Assembly (NCBI GenBank): GCA_905215555.1
Contig: CAJMQU010000002.1
Span: forward strand, 211,848 to 275,847
DNA length: 64,000 bases
Source: an uncultured bacterium
GTDB lineage: Bacteria > Bacteroidota > Bacteroidia > Bacteroidales > Bacteroidaceae
Reading direction: 5' to 3'
The notes under the pieces were generated by a model. It searched no databases. It was not told the DNA's origin and saw nothing but the letters and a program-made list of their open reading frames with translations. Shown here one piece after another: positions 16,752 to 25,397 of this stretch; the stretch's first letter is position 1, and each line of letters begins with the position of its first letter. The translations under genes were made by a program, and so were the position numbers.

Positions 16752-17510
16752 TTAGGGGAGTAAGGCCGTGAAAGTAATTCCTGCTTGCGAACCGCTATAG
16801 AAAGGCGTTATCAGTGCCATCCCCTTTCCTCTTTTTCGTTTCTGGAAAATCCGTTGTGTATAGGGAAGCAGCCAGTAGCCGATGCGGGCACTTAAAATTC
16901 CTGCTCCTGCTCCTGCGATTACATCATTAAGCCAGTGACGGTCATTGTAGATACGTGCGTATCCTATACCAGCGGCAAATGTATAAGCTGCAATGGCGTA
17001 TATGGGAGACTCTTTGTACTCTTGTCGGATGATTTCTGCTCCCATAAATGCAGTAGCTGTATGCCCTGAAGGGAATGAATTAGTTGCAGAACCGAAAGGG
17101 CGCGGAGCATCTATGGCAAACTTTAGTCCATTGACTATGCCCGCCAGTGCGAGATAAGATGTAGCAAGTGCCATGGTGCGTTCTTTATAATTATGTATTG
17201 CCTTTGCTCCTAAAGCTGACAAACTATAATTGCAGATAAGAGGCAGGTATTGCAGGTAATTGTCTGCCGATTGTGTATTTGAGTGGTGGCGCAAGGTGTG
17301 TCTTACTTCCCGCTTCACATGTCTCAACCATCCATTTTCCACTCCAATGTACCCCATGACTAACATCGCTGAAGGTACGATCAGTTGTTTGTACCGGAAC
17401 TTGTACTCGTTTGTTGGAGGTATATTCGCTTTCAAGGAATCATGCCCTTTTTGTGCCTTGATTGTCAGTGATGTGAATATGAAAAACAACAGAAATACTT
17501 TTCTCATCAT
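16752..17510 (-). CDS. PAP2-family phosphatase
   Basis: 252 residues with an N-terminal signal/anchor (VFLLFFIFTSLTIKAQ). The three PAP2 motifs are present: KFAIDAPRPFG (K-x6-RP) near residue 130, SFPSGHTATAF (PSGH) near 145, and ARIYNDRHWLNDVIAG (R-x5-H-x3-D) near 190. Such enzymes dephosphorylate lipid phosphates, undecaprenyl pyrophosphate or lipid A on the periplasmic side of the membrane; several Bacteroides LpxF-type lipid A 4'-phosphatases belong here, but the substrate is not decidable by eye. Single-gene unit with its own -7 box. Confidence 0.9.
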   Translation of the reverse strand: MMRKVFLLFFIFTSLTIKAQKGHDSLKANIPPTNEYKFRYKQLIVPSAMLVMGYIGVENGWLRHVKREVRHTLRHHSNTQSADNYLQYLPLICNYSLSALGAKAIHNYKERTMALATSYLALAGIVNGLKFAIDAPRPFGSATNSFPSGHTATAFMGAEIIRQEYKESPIYAIAAYTFAAGIGYARIYNDRHWLNDVIAGAGAGILSARIGYWLLPYTQRIFQKRKRGKGMALITPFYSGSQAGITFTALLP

Positions 17511-17535
17511 TCATTCAGTTTTTATAATTTGGATG

Positions 17536-17543
17536 CAAAAATA
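17536..17543 (-). promoter_or_regulatory. -7 box of the PAP2 gene
   Basis: Reverse strand TATTTTTG matches TAnnTTTG; start near 17529. Confidence 0.45.
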
Positions 17544-17696
17544 TCCCTGCCGGATTGCTTGAATACTACTTCATGTGTCGATATAATTGACTATGGCGTA
17601 GATAGTTTAGACAATAGGAAACGGAGGTTTGCCCGGAAATGGACTCCGAAGGAAAAGCTTGCCGCATTTCCCGGATTTGTTTTTTCACCGTTCTCA

Positions 17697-18428
17697 TTAC
17701 ACTAAACACGCCACCTTTATCGCAGAAAGAAACGGCACCAGAATGTAATAGTGTATCTGCGATATGGGTCTGCAGAATTTGATTTGTGATGAAAGCCCTA
17801 CGGTGAAAGCCTCTTGATGTGTATCTTGCTGGAAAATGAAACTTTGCCAGTTAACCCATATATCTGAGTGGAGATATTTAGAATCGTATAGAAGCTGAAA
17901 ACCGGTTTCAGGATCCGCGGTTAAGTTCAGTTCGGGATTATAAAGTGGTTTTATCAGATTGTGATTACTTCCTCCGTACAAGTTTCCCCAGACAAGGTTG
18001 AATTTCGATAGTTTCAATTGTGCGCGGAAGTATGGCAAGATATGTGCACCGCGCTGGTATTGATTGCCTTTCCACTTTGCAATATCCTGATAAGCATAGT
18101 TAGGATATTTATAAGCACCGTTATATATCAAAGCATGCAAGCCCAGCTCCAATTTGATGTTTTTCAACGGGAGGAATACACCTTTGGGCTCCAGCCGGAA
18201 TCCGGGTAGGGTATAACCTTTCATTACGGGACCGGAGAATTCATTGTCTTTGAAGAAGCTGATGTAATCTAACTCTATCGATAGCTCGCCAACCTTATCT
18301 GGAGCAATGTTATAGTCAGTCCATATCGCTTGTGCCCTGAAAGTAGAGATGTTTAGGGTGATTATCATTAAGATGAATAAGAACTTCCGTGTATGGTTCA
18401 CTTTCTGAGTTACTTGGTTAATAGGCAT
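17697..18428 (-). CDS. Predicted outer-membrane protein, possibly truncated
   Basis: 243 residues, not recognised. A signal peptide follows a basic start (FLFILMIITLNISTFRAQA); the rest reads as amphipathic strands (GELSIELDYISFF, IKLELGLHALIYNG, LKLSKFNLVWGNLYGG, SDIWVNWQSFIFQQDTHQEA) like an outer-membrane barrel. The end, HYYILVPFLSAIKVACLV, does not look like a barrel terminus. A +1 shift near 17715 opens a frame that continues for about 60 codons into the PAP2 promoter region, so the gene may be frameshifted or truncated. Confidence in an expressed OM protein is moderate; in the frameshift low. Confidence 0.55.
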   Translation of the reverse strand: MPINQVTQKVNHTRKFLFILMIITLNISTFRAQAIWTDYNIAPDKVGELSIELDYISFFKDNEFSGPVMKGYTLPGFRLEPKGVFLPLKNIKLELGLHALIYNGAYKYPNYAYQDIAKWKGNQYQRGAHILPYFRAQLKLSKFNLVWGNLYGGSNHNLIKPLYNPELNLTADPETGFQLLYDSKYLHSDIWVNWQSFIFQQDTHQEAFTVGLSSQIKFCRPISQIHYYILVPFLSAIKVACLV

Positions 18429-19137
18429 AAAAGGATGATAATCATGACGTATAGCAGGACTTCAACTAACTTGTAGCATACAATAACTAATCGTTCTCGC
18501 TGGTTCATATTCTCTTTTCATTATGTTATTGATGGACAAAGGTAAATACTGTGTATTTAAGAGGGAGAGATTCAACTGTCGATTGAATTGACAATTCTGT
18601 TGATTTAGTAAACTCTAATGCTTTTTCATTCACTGTATTTATAACAAGAGTAGAAATAAAAAGCCTATAATGTCGTAATTAATACAAAAATGTTTCCTTT
18701 GGAATTTAGTGCTTATTTCCTCTGAGTGTCACGAGAAGTACTTGTAGGGCATATCTTAACTCCAAACTTGTATGTTTGCATATTGTCAACTTGTATATAT
18801 TGATAATCTTTTCCCTTTTCGTATATTAAATAATTTGGTTTTATTTCTCTCGTAAGTTTCGGATATTGAAACAATTGGATATTAAATATTCATATAGCGC
18901 AAATGAATTCTTCAAAAAACCTCTTTTTCTTATTTTGGCAACTTCTCTACCGGGCAATCGCTTAATTAGTAGTCTCCTTACTTTTTTAGTGCCTATAACA
19001 GAAATAGATACAATTTACCGTCTCCCTTATTACTCCGATATTTGCATACTGAGATTTTAGGCTGTTTTCGGTACGTTTCAGAGGTGAGAATGCGGATCCG
19101 GTTTATAAAATGATTTTATAATAAAAACGAGAATTGA
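18429..19137. other. 709-base AT-rich gap between divergent genes
   Basis: No convincing gene. A 64-codon open frame at 18866-19060 has no family features. A reverse -7 box is at 18537-18544. A plus-strand TATGTTTG at 18771-18778 also matches TAnnTTTG but lies 360 bases before the fimbrial operon; if used, that operon has a very long leader. I saw no strong inverted repeat. Confidence 0.5.
18537..18544 (-). promoter_or_regulatory. -7 box of the 17697-18428 gene
   Basis: Reverse strand TACCTTTG matches TAnnTTTG; about 100 bases before the ATG. Confidence 0.4.
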
Positions 19138-19707
19138 ATGAAGAAGATATTAGTATGCATACTATTCATATTGGGTTTGTTGCCGACTGAAAGTAAAGCT
19201 CAGAAGATTGCCGTAAAAAGCAACCTTCTTTATGATGCTACCACAACTATGAATCTCGGTCTGGAAGTAGCTTTGGCACGCAAGTGGACATTGGATATTC
19301 CGGTCAATTATAATCCTTGGAAGTTTGATGATACCCGTTTGAAGCACTGGGGCATACAGCCGGAACTTCGGTACTGGTTCTGCGAAAGCTTCAACCGTAC
19401 GTTCATCGGGCTGCACGCCCATTATGCAGACTTCAATGTGGGCGGATGGCCCGACTGGCCGTTCGTCAGTGAGAATATGCAGAATATGCGCTATCAGGGG
19501 CGCTTGTATGGCGGTGGTATTTCGATAGGCCACTCATGGATATTGAGGAAACGCTGGAGTATAGAGGCTTCCCTCGGTTTGGGATATGCACGCATTGTGT
19601 ATGAAAAGTATCCCTGTGCAACGTGTGGCACTAAACTGAAAGATACCGGGAAGAACTACCTGGGCCCTACTAAAGCGAGTGTGTCACTTATTTACGTAAT
19701 TAAATAG
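19138..19707 (+). CDS. DUF3575 protein of the fimbrial operon
   Basis: 189 residues with a signal peptide ending ESKAQ. DUF3575 landmarks: IAVKSNLLYDATTTMNLGLE right after the signal, then alternating strands and aromatic-rich segments (IQPELRYWFCESFNRTFIGL, LYGGGISIGHSWIL), ending in a strand. The family is made of small outer-membrane barrel proteins found at the head of Mfa/Fim-type fimbrial operons in Bacteroidales; their exact job is not known. The next gene starts two bases after it. First gene of the seven-gene unit. Confidence 0.8.
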   Translation: MKKILVCILFILGLLPTESKAQKIAVKSNLLYDATTTMNLGLEVALARKWTLDIPVNYNPWKFDDTRLKHWGIQPELRYWFCESFNRTFIGLHAHYADFNVGGWPDWPFVSENMQNMRYQGRLYGGGISIGHSWILRKRWSIEASLGLGYARIVYEKYPCATCGTKLKDTGKNYLGPTKASVSLIYVIK

Positions 19708-19708
19708 A

Positions 19709-21235
19709 ATGAGAAGGATGAAAAGAAATATGCAATTCATTATATGGGTGCTGACTGCCTTATGTCTGAATCTCAACGGAGTCATGGCTCAGGAACGCTC
19801 TTATGAAGGAACTATCACTTTAGAGCCTGTGCGACTGGAGCAACTGGGGGAAACTATCCATATAGATTTTGACATAGTGATGGATAATGTGAAGGTGAAA
19901 TCATCTCATGGGGTGGACTTTATCCCGCAATTGATTTCTCCCACCGTTACCTACGATCTTCCGCGGGTTTCCATCAAGGGGAAAAACGAGTATCTGGTTT
20001 ATGAACGCAGGCTGGCGGTGATGAGCGCTAAGGCGAAGAAGAGTTACAAGGCACCTTATCTGATAGAGAAAAATCAGAAGAAGAAGAGTGGTGTTATCCG
20101 CTACCGATATACGTTGCCTTACGAGGCTTGGATGGCGAATGCCCGTCTGAACGTGCAGCGTGATGAGTGCGGTTGTGGCGAAAGCACACTGATGAATGTG
20201 GAGTACACTTTTGATAAGGTTACGCTCGAACGTATGCTGGTGCCGTATGTGGTGACTCCCTACCTCTCGTATGTAGAGCCTACGGTGGAGGAGATAAAAA
20301 GCCGTGATGTGCAGGCGGAATGTTTTCTGGATTTCGAGGTGAATAAGGTGAATATCCGTCCCGAATATATGAACAATCCTCAGGAACTGGCTAAGATACG
20401 TGCGATGATTGACGATCTGAAGTCTGATGCCAACGTGAAGGTGAAGCGTCTGGATATCATCGGCTATGCTTCTCCCGAAGGAACGCTGGAGGCGAACAAA
20501 CGTTTGTCCGAAGGTCGTGCCATGGCATTGCGTAATTATCTGGCTGCCCGCTACGACTTCCCACGCGACCAGTATTACATCATCTTCGGCGGTGAAAACT
20601 GGGACGGGCTGATAAAGGCGCTCGATACGTTTGAGATGGATTACAAGGATGAAGTGCTGGACATCATTACGAATATTCCTATTGAAAAGGGTAGGGAAAC
20701 GAAGTTGATGCAGCTTCGTGCGGGAGTGCCTTACCGGTTTATGCTGAAACATATATTTCCAAGTCTGCGCGTAGCTATCTGTAAGGTGAGTTACGATGTG
20801 AGGAATTTCAACCTGGAGGAGGCGAAGGAAGTGATCAAGAAACGTCCGCAGAATCTGAGCTTGAATGAGATGTTCATGGTGGCCAATACCTATCCGAAGG
20901 GTTCGCAGGAGTTTATCGATATTTTCGAGTCTGCCGTCCGCATCTATCCGGAAAGTGAGATTGCCAATATGAATGCGGCTGCCGCAGCCCTTTCGCGCAA
21001 TGACCTGGTCTCTGCGGAACGCTATCTGGAAAGAGTGAAGTCGGACGCTTGTCTGCCCGAATATAACAATGCAATGGGAGTTTTACTATTAACGAAAGGA
21101 GAGTATGAATCATCGGAAAAGTATTTGAAGGCTGCCGAACAGTCGGGACTGGAGGCGGCAAAGGGAAATCTGGAAGAATTAGCTAAGAAAAAGGCTAATG
21201 CGGCCGAGATAAAGAGAAGGAATAAAAGTGAGTAA
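19709..21235 (+). CDS. DUF3868/OmpA-like protein with C-terminal TPR, fimbrial operon
   Basis: 508 residues; signal peptide FIIWVLTALCLNLNGVMAQ. An N-terminal DUF3868-like beta domain (~30-200) carries CGCGES near residue 154; then an OmpA-type peptidoglycan-binding-like domain (LDIIGYASPEGTLEANKRLS, ~250-340) and C-terminal TPR-like helices (IANMNAAAAALSRNDLVSAE, YLKAAEQSG). Family knowledge places such proteins in the periplasm/outer membrane next to fimbrial subunit genes, possibly holding the secretion or anchoring site to the cell wall; this role is inferred. Confidence 0.8.
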   Translation: MRRMKRNMQFIIWVLTALCLNLNGVMAQERSYEGTITLEPVRLEQLGETIHIDFDIVMDNVKVKSSHGVDFIPQLISPTVTYDLPRVSIKGKNEYLVYERRLAVMSAKAKKSYKAPYLIEKNQKKKSGVIRYRYTLPYEAWMANARLNVQRDECGCGESTLMNVEYTFDKVTLERMLVPYVVTPYLSYVEPTVEEIKSRDVQAECFLDFEVNKVNIRPEYMNNPQELAKIRAMIDDLKSDANVKVKRLDIIGYASPEGTLEANKRLSEGRAMALRNYLAARYDFPRDQYYIIFGGENWDGLIKALDTFEMDYKDEVLDIITNIPIEKGRETKLMQLRAGVPYRFMLKHIFPSLRVAICKVSYDVRNFNLEEAKEVIKKRPQNLSLNEMFMVANTYPKGSQEFIDIFESAVRIYPESEIANMNAAAAALSRNDLVSAERYLERVKSDACLPEYNNAMGVLLLTKGEYESSEKYLKAAEQSGLEAAKGNLEELAKKKANAAEIKRRNKSE

Positions 21236-21271
21236 ATTATATATGTATTAATTCTAATAAATGTTTGTTTT

Positions 21272-22975
21272 ATGCTAAAGATTAAATCTATTTTAGTGTC
21301 ATTGCTGGCTGTTGCGGCATTGGCGAGTTGTTCAAAAGAGAATGACGAAAGCCCCGAGGTTGACGGGGGAAAGGACTACGATGTAGCTTATGTGTCGATC
21401 AGTTTGTCCGGTCCTAAAAAAACAGGTACGCGTGCTTCTGGCGAAAAACCGTCTTTGCCGGAGGAGAGCGAGATTAATCAACTTTATGTAATTACGTTCA
21501 ACGGTGGTAAGACGGTGGTTAAGGATACAGATCCTACCGCTGAGTATGCTACGGTACTCTCTAGTGGCCCTGGGGGATCTCTAAACACAACCAGTGGTGG
21601 AGTTACCACCCCGAATACTCCGATTAAGGTAGCTACGAATACTGAATATCTGCTTGTTATCGCCAATCCTGGCGACATACTGAAAGCACGTCTGGAGGGT
21701 ATTTCTGCGAGTACAACGTATGATGATATCAATCAAATGCTTACAGTCGCTACAAAATCTGGTGAAGCTGATAACTCTTACCTTGTGGAGGAAGTTGCAC
21801 ATACCAATGGCTTCACGATGATTAATGCCGGATTCTATACTAGCAGCACTACTAGCTGGGAAGATGATTGCCTGCTTAATGTAGCAGATAAAATTGTTCA
21901 GGCTAAAGATTATAAAACCGATAACGAGGCACTGAATGCGGCGAAAAGTAATCCGGCTTCTTTGAAGATAGAGCGACTTGCGTCCAAACTGGAGGTCATG
22001 GTAAAGGGCGTTTTAAAAGTTGCTCCTTTCGAAGATCCATCTGGAAATAGCCTTGGTCAGTTTGAATTTGGCAATTGGACTATCGACTATTACAACTCCC
22101 TGTTTTTTCCTTTTGCAAAGAAGACGACTACCAAATCATCTCATGCTACCGGATTTTATGAGAGTAACTTCTATACCATTGACCCGAATTTTACGAAAGT
22201 TAGTGGTAGCGAATATCTTACTGGCATCGTGAAGAATGTGGTTGACCCATCTACTCGTGAACCTAATGCGGATTGGGCTGCAAAGGGTGTGACTGCAGGT
22301 GACAAAGACAATGATTTCAGGTATTGCATCGAAAATACGATGGATGCCGGATATCAGAAGTTCGGTGCGGCTACACGCTTGGTGCTTAAAGGTAAGTATG
22401 CCCCTTGGCCGGCAGGGGAATTTACTTTGGGTAATGACTGGTTCCGCCTTCCTAATGGAACCAACTCCAAAAACTTCAAGAGTTTTGATGATTTGAAGAC
22501 AGCTTATGATGCTGCAAAACTTAAAGAAACCAATGTAGAACCGATGGATGCTACAGAAAGACTTCTGGTTTCGGCATGCGAGTTGTTCTATACTCTGATA
22601 AAATCTGAGCTTAGCGCTGATCCGGGTAGCTTTGCCGCTCTTACTGCTACTGAACTTTCAACTAGTAATATTACGAACGGTGGTGAACTGGCCAAACAAG
22701 AAGGTTGCATCTACTGGTATCAGAATAGTCTCAACTATTACTACTATGAGATTGGTCATGATAATGAAGCCACTGATCACATGGAGTATGGAAAGTATGG
22801 TGTGGTACGTAACAACTTTTATACGCTCACTTTAGCGCAGGTTAATGGAAACGGTACGCCTTGGTATCCGGATGATGAAGATGATGAGGAAGATATTGAC
22901 AAGTTGGGCGCTTACCTTCACTTTGAGATTGAAGTTGCTCCGTGGGTATACTGGACTACTGAATTTGAAATCTAA
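21272..22975 (+). CDS. Mfa1-like major fimbrillin (lipoprotein precursor)
   Basis: 567 residues; lipobox LLAVAALASC (Cys 20). FimA/Mfa1 fimbrillins are exported as lipoproteins and polymerised on the surface after N-terminal processing. Typical N-domain text is visible: YVSISLSGPKKTGTRASGEK, EINQLYVITFNGGK and YLLVIANPGDILKA. The C-terminal part includes a Mfa1-type segment (YYEIGHDNEATDHMEYGKYG, VVRNNFYTLTLAQVNG) and ends YLHFEIEVAPWVYWTTEFEI. An Arg at TRASG resembles the processing region of Porphyromonas fimbrillins, though no Arg-gingipain is expected in Bacteroides. An intercistronic hairpin follows the gene, fitting higher expression than the downstream subunits. Confidence 0.88.
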   Translation: MLKIKSILVSLLAVAALASCSKENDESPEVDGGKDYDVAYVSISLSGPKKTGTRASGEKPSLPEESEINQLYVITFNGGKTVVKDTDPTAEYATVLSSGPGGSLNTTSGGVTTPNTPIKVATNTEYLLVIANPGDILKARLEGISASTTYDDINQMLTVATKSGEADNSYLVEEVAHTNGFTMINAGFYTSSTTSWEDDCLLNVADKIVQAKDYKTDNEALNAAKSNPASLKIERLASKLEVMVKGVLKVAPFEDPSGNSLGQFEFGNWTIDYYNSLFFPFAKKTTTKSSHATGFYESNFYTIDPNFTKVSGSEYLTGIVKNVVDPSTREPNADWAAKGVTAGDKDNDFRYCIENTMDAGYQKFGAATRLVLKGKYAPWPAGEFTLGNDWFRLPNGTNSKNFKSFDDLKTAYDAAKLKETNVEPMDATERLLVSACELFYTLIKSELSADPGSFAALTATELSTSNITNGGELAKQEGCIYWYQNSLNYYYYEIGHDNEATDHMEYGKYGVVRNNFYTLTLAQVNGNGTPWYPDDEDDEEDIDKLGAYLHFEIEVAPWVYWTTEFEI

Positions 22976-22989
22976 TATATTTTTTATAT

Positions 22990-23031
22990 GAAGAGAGACA
23001 GGGCTGTGCAAACTGCCTGCCCTGTCTCTTC
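22990..23031 (+). terminator. Intercistronic stem-loop after the major fimbrillin gene
   Basis: gaagagagacagggc (22990-23004) pairs with gccctgtctcttc (23019-23031). No U-run follows on the plus strand (the next bases are ttaaaaaaa), so it is better read as an RNA-stabilising or partly attenuating hairpin than as a classic terminator. Confidence 0.6.
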
Positions 23032-23248
23032 TTAAAAAAAACATTTCAGGTGGAACTGACCGCCGGAAAAAGTAAAAACAAGCCGGTGACAGGCTTTCCA
23101 AAAAACAGCACTGAAACATCCCGGCGCACTCAAAATGTATGAAATGCAAAGCGCGCCCCCTAAAGAGGAAATAACCGGAGGTCACTAAACAGGGTCTCTG
23201 ACAATATAATCGGCAATCTGATAACGTTGCCCCATAAAAGAAAAAGAT

Positions 23249-24247
23249 ATGTTCGGAAAAACAAAATCGCTGTTCCTTATCGTTGCCTCGATGCTATGCA
23301 TAGCTTCGTGCGACAGTATACGCGAAGACCTGCCCCGGTGCGAACTTTGGTTGGAATTTGCTTTCGACTACAATATGGAATATGCGGATGCGTTCAATCC
23401 GCAGGTCAAATCGGTAGATGTACTGGTGTTCGACAGCGATGATAAATTGCTTTTCTCCAAAAGAGCCGAGGCTGCTGCGTTGGTTGGTGGAAACCGGATG
23501 TCGCTTACTGATGAACTCGATTTCGGAAACTATAAGGTACTGACCGTTGGCAGTCTATCTGACAGATTCCGGCTTTCGGACAATGCAGGCAATGAACTGA
23601 TGCCGGGAACGACTACCCTCCAACAGGTCATTGTATCCCTGAAGCGAGAGACGGATGCTGTTAACTTCGAGTTTCAGCATCTCTACTTCGGAGAAGTCGT
23701 GGAAGTGGATCACTTGCCATCCAATACCAGCCATAAAGTTTATCCGGTGAATCTGATACGCGACACCAACCGGTTTAATATTGCGTTGATGGGATATGAG
23801 GAAAATGAAGTGAGTGGAACACAATATACGTTTGAAATTCAGGCACTGGAAAATGCGGCTTATTCCTGGGAAAACGAACCCATAGGGCAAGGGCCGGTTA
23901 CTTATGTGCCTTACTATACAGGTCCGGGCGAAATATCCGATGTGATAATGTCCGCACGCCTGAATACGATGCGTCTGCTCAACAGGGGCGGATGGGATTA
24001 TAAGTTTATTATAAGGAATACGGATACCGAAGCCGAAGTATGGAGTTACAACCTGATGACGCTGTTGAGCATTGCCCGGCCGACTTCCCGTTACGATGGA
24101 ACGGAGCTTCCCTTTCAGGAATACCTTGACAGGCAGAGTGAATGGAACCTCATATTTACTGTTGTTGAAAACCCCGGAGGAGGATTCCTTCAGATCGGTC
24201 TTGTTGTAGGAACTTGGATTTACTGGTTCCACGAGATTGAAGTTTAA
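23249..24247 (+). CDS. FimB/Mfa2-family fimbrial anchor subunit
   Basis: 332 residues; lipobox SMLCIASC (Cys 21). Text typical of Mfa2/FimB: RCELWLEFAFDYNMEYADAF, SVDVLVFDSDDKLLFSK, then VNLIRDTNRFNIALMGYEEN. In Porphyromonas the paralog anchors the fimbria to the outer membrane and limits its length, because it stays lipidated and terminates polymerisation. A 270-base region with a hairpin separates it from the major subunit gene, while the next gene starts two bases after it. C-terminus ends in WIYWFHEIEV, echoing the major subunit's C-terminal strand. Confidence 0.85.
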   Translation: MFGKTKSLFLIVASMLCIASCDSIREDLPRCELWLEFAFDYNMEYADAFNPQVKSVDVLVFDSDDKLLFSKRAEAAALVGGNRMSLTDELDFGNYKVLTVGSLSDRFRLSDNAGNELMPGTTTLQQVIVSLKRETDAVNFEFQHLYFGEVVEVDHLPSNTSHKVYPVNLIRDTNRFNIALMGYEENEVSGTQYTFEIQALENAAYSWENEPIGQGPVTYVPYYTGPGEISDVIMSARLNTMRLLNRGGWDYKFIIRNTDTEAEVWSYNLMTLLSIARPTSRYDGTELPFQEYLDRQSEWNLIFTVVENPGGGFLQIGLVVGTWIYWFHEIEV

Positions 24248-24249
24248 GA

Positions 24250-25353
24250 ATGAGCAAAAAACTATTACATATCATTTGTCTGGCATCCACAATTCTTTTG
24301 TTCTCGTGCAGCAGAGATGCGATCGATGAGTTGCCTGCTCTTACCCGGGCGCAACTTAGCATCAATCTGGTGAACAACGGAGATGTGGATCAACAGGAGG
24401 AGATAAACTCCATACGGTTTATCGTATTCGGCAGCACGCCCGGTGGCGTGAGGCTGGATGTGAATGAACACATCCTGTTGAGCACTCCGGAGACAGCTAC
24501 TGATATAGATGCGCAACTTCTCGAAGTGACTTCCAGCAATGATATCCTGGTCGTAGTTATTGCCAACGAACCGCAGAGTCTTACGAGTAAACTCGACGGT
24601 ATAGCCAGTCTTTGGACGTTGCAAGATATGCTCTATGACATCTCTGATATACTGAATGATGACGGGCAGATAATTTCAACGACCGGAATGCCCATGACAG
24701 GGGTGATTCGGGATATATCCATAGCACCTGACGAAACCCAAAAGGTAGAAATGGTAATCGAACGTGCCGTAGCTCGGGTAGATGTCTTTCTCGAAGCTAT
24801 AGACGGCGGGGCGGTGACCGGATATACAGCCGGAAGCACCAGTGTCACTTTGCACAATCTCTCCCGCGATAGTTACTTCGTGATGGGAAACGTGGATAAC
24901 GGTACGCGTGATAACGCCGACTCTTCGAAGAACTACGGAAAAGTGAAGGAGGACGTGCCGGAAAGCGATTTGTTACCGGGTAGCTGGACGGCGACAACAT
25001 CAGAAACGTGGGCATATTCATCGGCTACCGGAGCTAAAAACCGGAAATTACTTTGCTCGTTCTATACTGCCGAGCGTATATTCAAGTCGGATTATTCTGA
25101 TCGGCTGGCTGTCAGTATGGCTAATGTCCCGAAAGGGCCTTCGGGCGTCACCGGGATCACTGAAAAGGTGATTGAAACCATAACGAAGGTTGATGATAAA
25201 GGCAGCCCGACAGCGCAGCCTTTTACGGAGATCCGGCGGAACAACGTGTACCAGATAACGGCACGTGTAGGAAAAATCGGTATTCAGATACTGACGATAA
25301 CCGTAGAAGATTGGGGTGACAGGCAAGACATTGATCTGGATATGGATTTGTAA
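24250..25353 (+). CDS. Minor fimbrial subunit lipoprotein (FimA/Mfa-like)
   Basis: 367 residues; lipobox STILLFSC (Cys 20). The N-domain has EEINSIRFIVFGSTPGGVRL and ILVVVIANEPQSLTSKLDGI, the two-strand pattern shared by fimbrillin-family proteins, followed by a second beta domain with VIERAVARVDVFLEAIDGG and a C-terminal NNVYQITARVGKIGIQILTI, VEDWGD. I infer a minor or adaptor subunit between shaft and tip. It starts two bases after the anchor gene, so translation is coupled. Confidence 0.78.
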   Translation: MSKKLLHIICLASTILLFSCSRDAIDELPALTRAQLSINLVNNGDVDQQEEINSIRFIVFGSTPGGVRLDVNEHILLSTPETATDIDAQLLEVTSSNDILVVVIANEPQSLTSKLDGIASLWTLQDMLYDISDILNDDGQIISTTGMPMTGVIRDISIAPDETQKVEMVIERAVARVDVFLEAIDGGAVTGYTAGSTSVTLHNLSRDSYFVMGNVDNGTRDNADSSKNYGKVKEDVPESDLLPGSWTATTSETWAYSSATGAKNRKLLCSFYTAERIFKSDYSDRLAVSMANVPKGPSGVTGITEKVIETITKVDDKGSPTAQPFTEIRRNNVYQITARVGKIGIQILTITVEDWGDRQDIDLDMDL

Positions 25354-25397
25354 TACCTTTCACCGGTTGTGTTTTTTAATTTCGGAAAAGAAGTAAG

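Noticed and set aside
17520..17700. Start of a 5-formyltetrahydrofolate cyclo-ligase remnant on the reverse strand
   Set aside because: A short basic stretch looked suggestive, but no family motif could be confirmed.
18866..19060. 64-codon open frame as a gene
   Set aside because: No signal peptide, motif or promoter; low-complexity AT-rich sequence.
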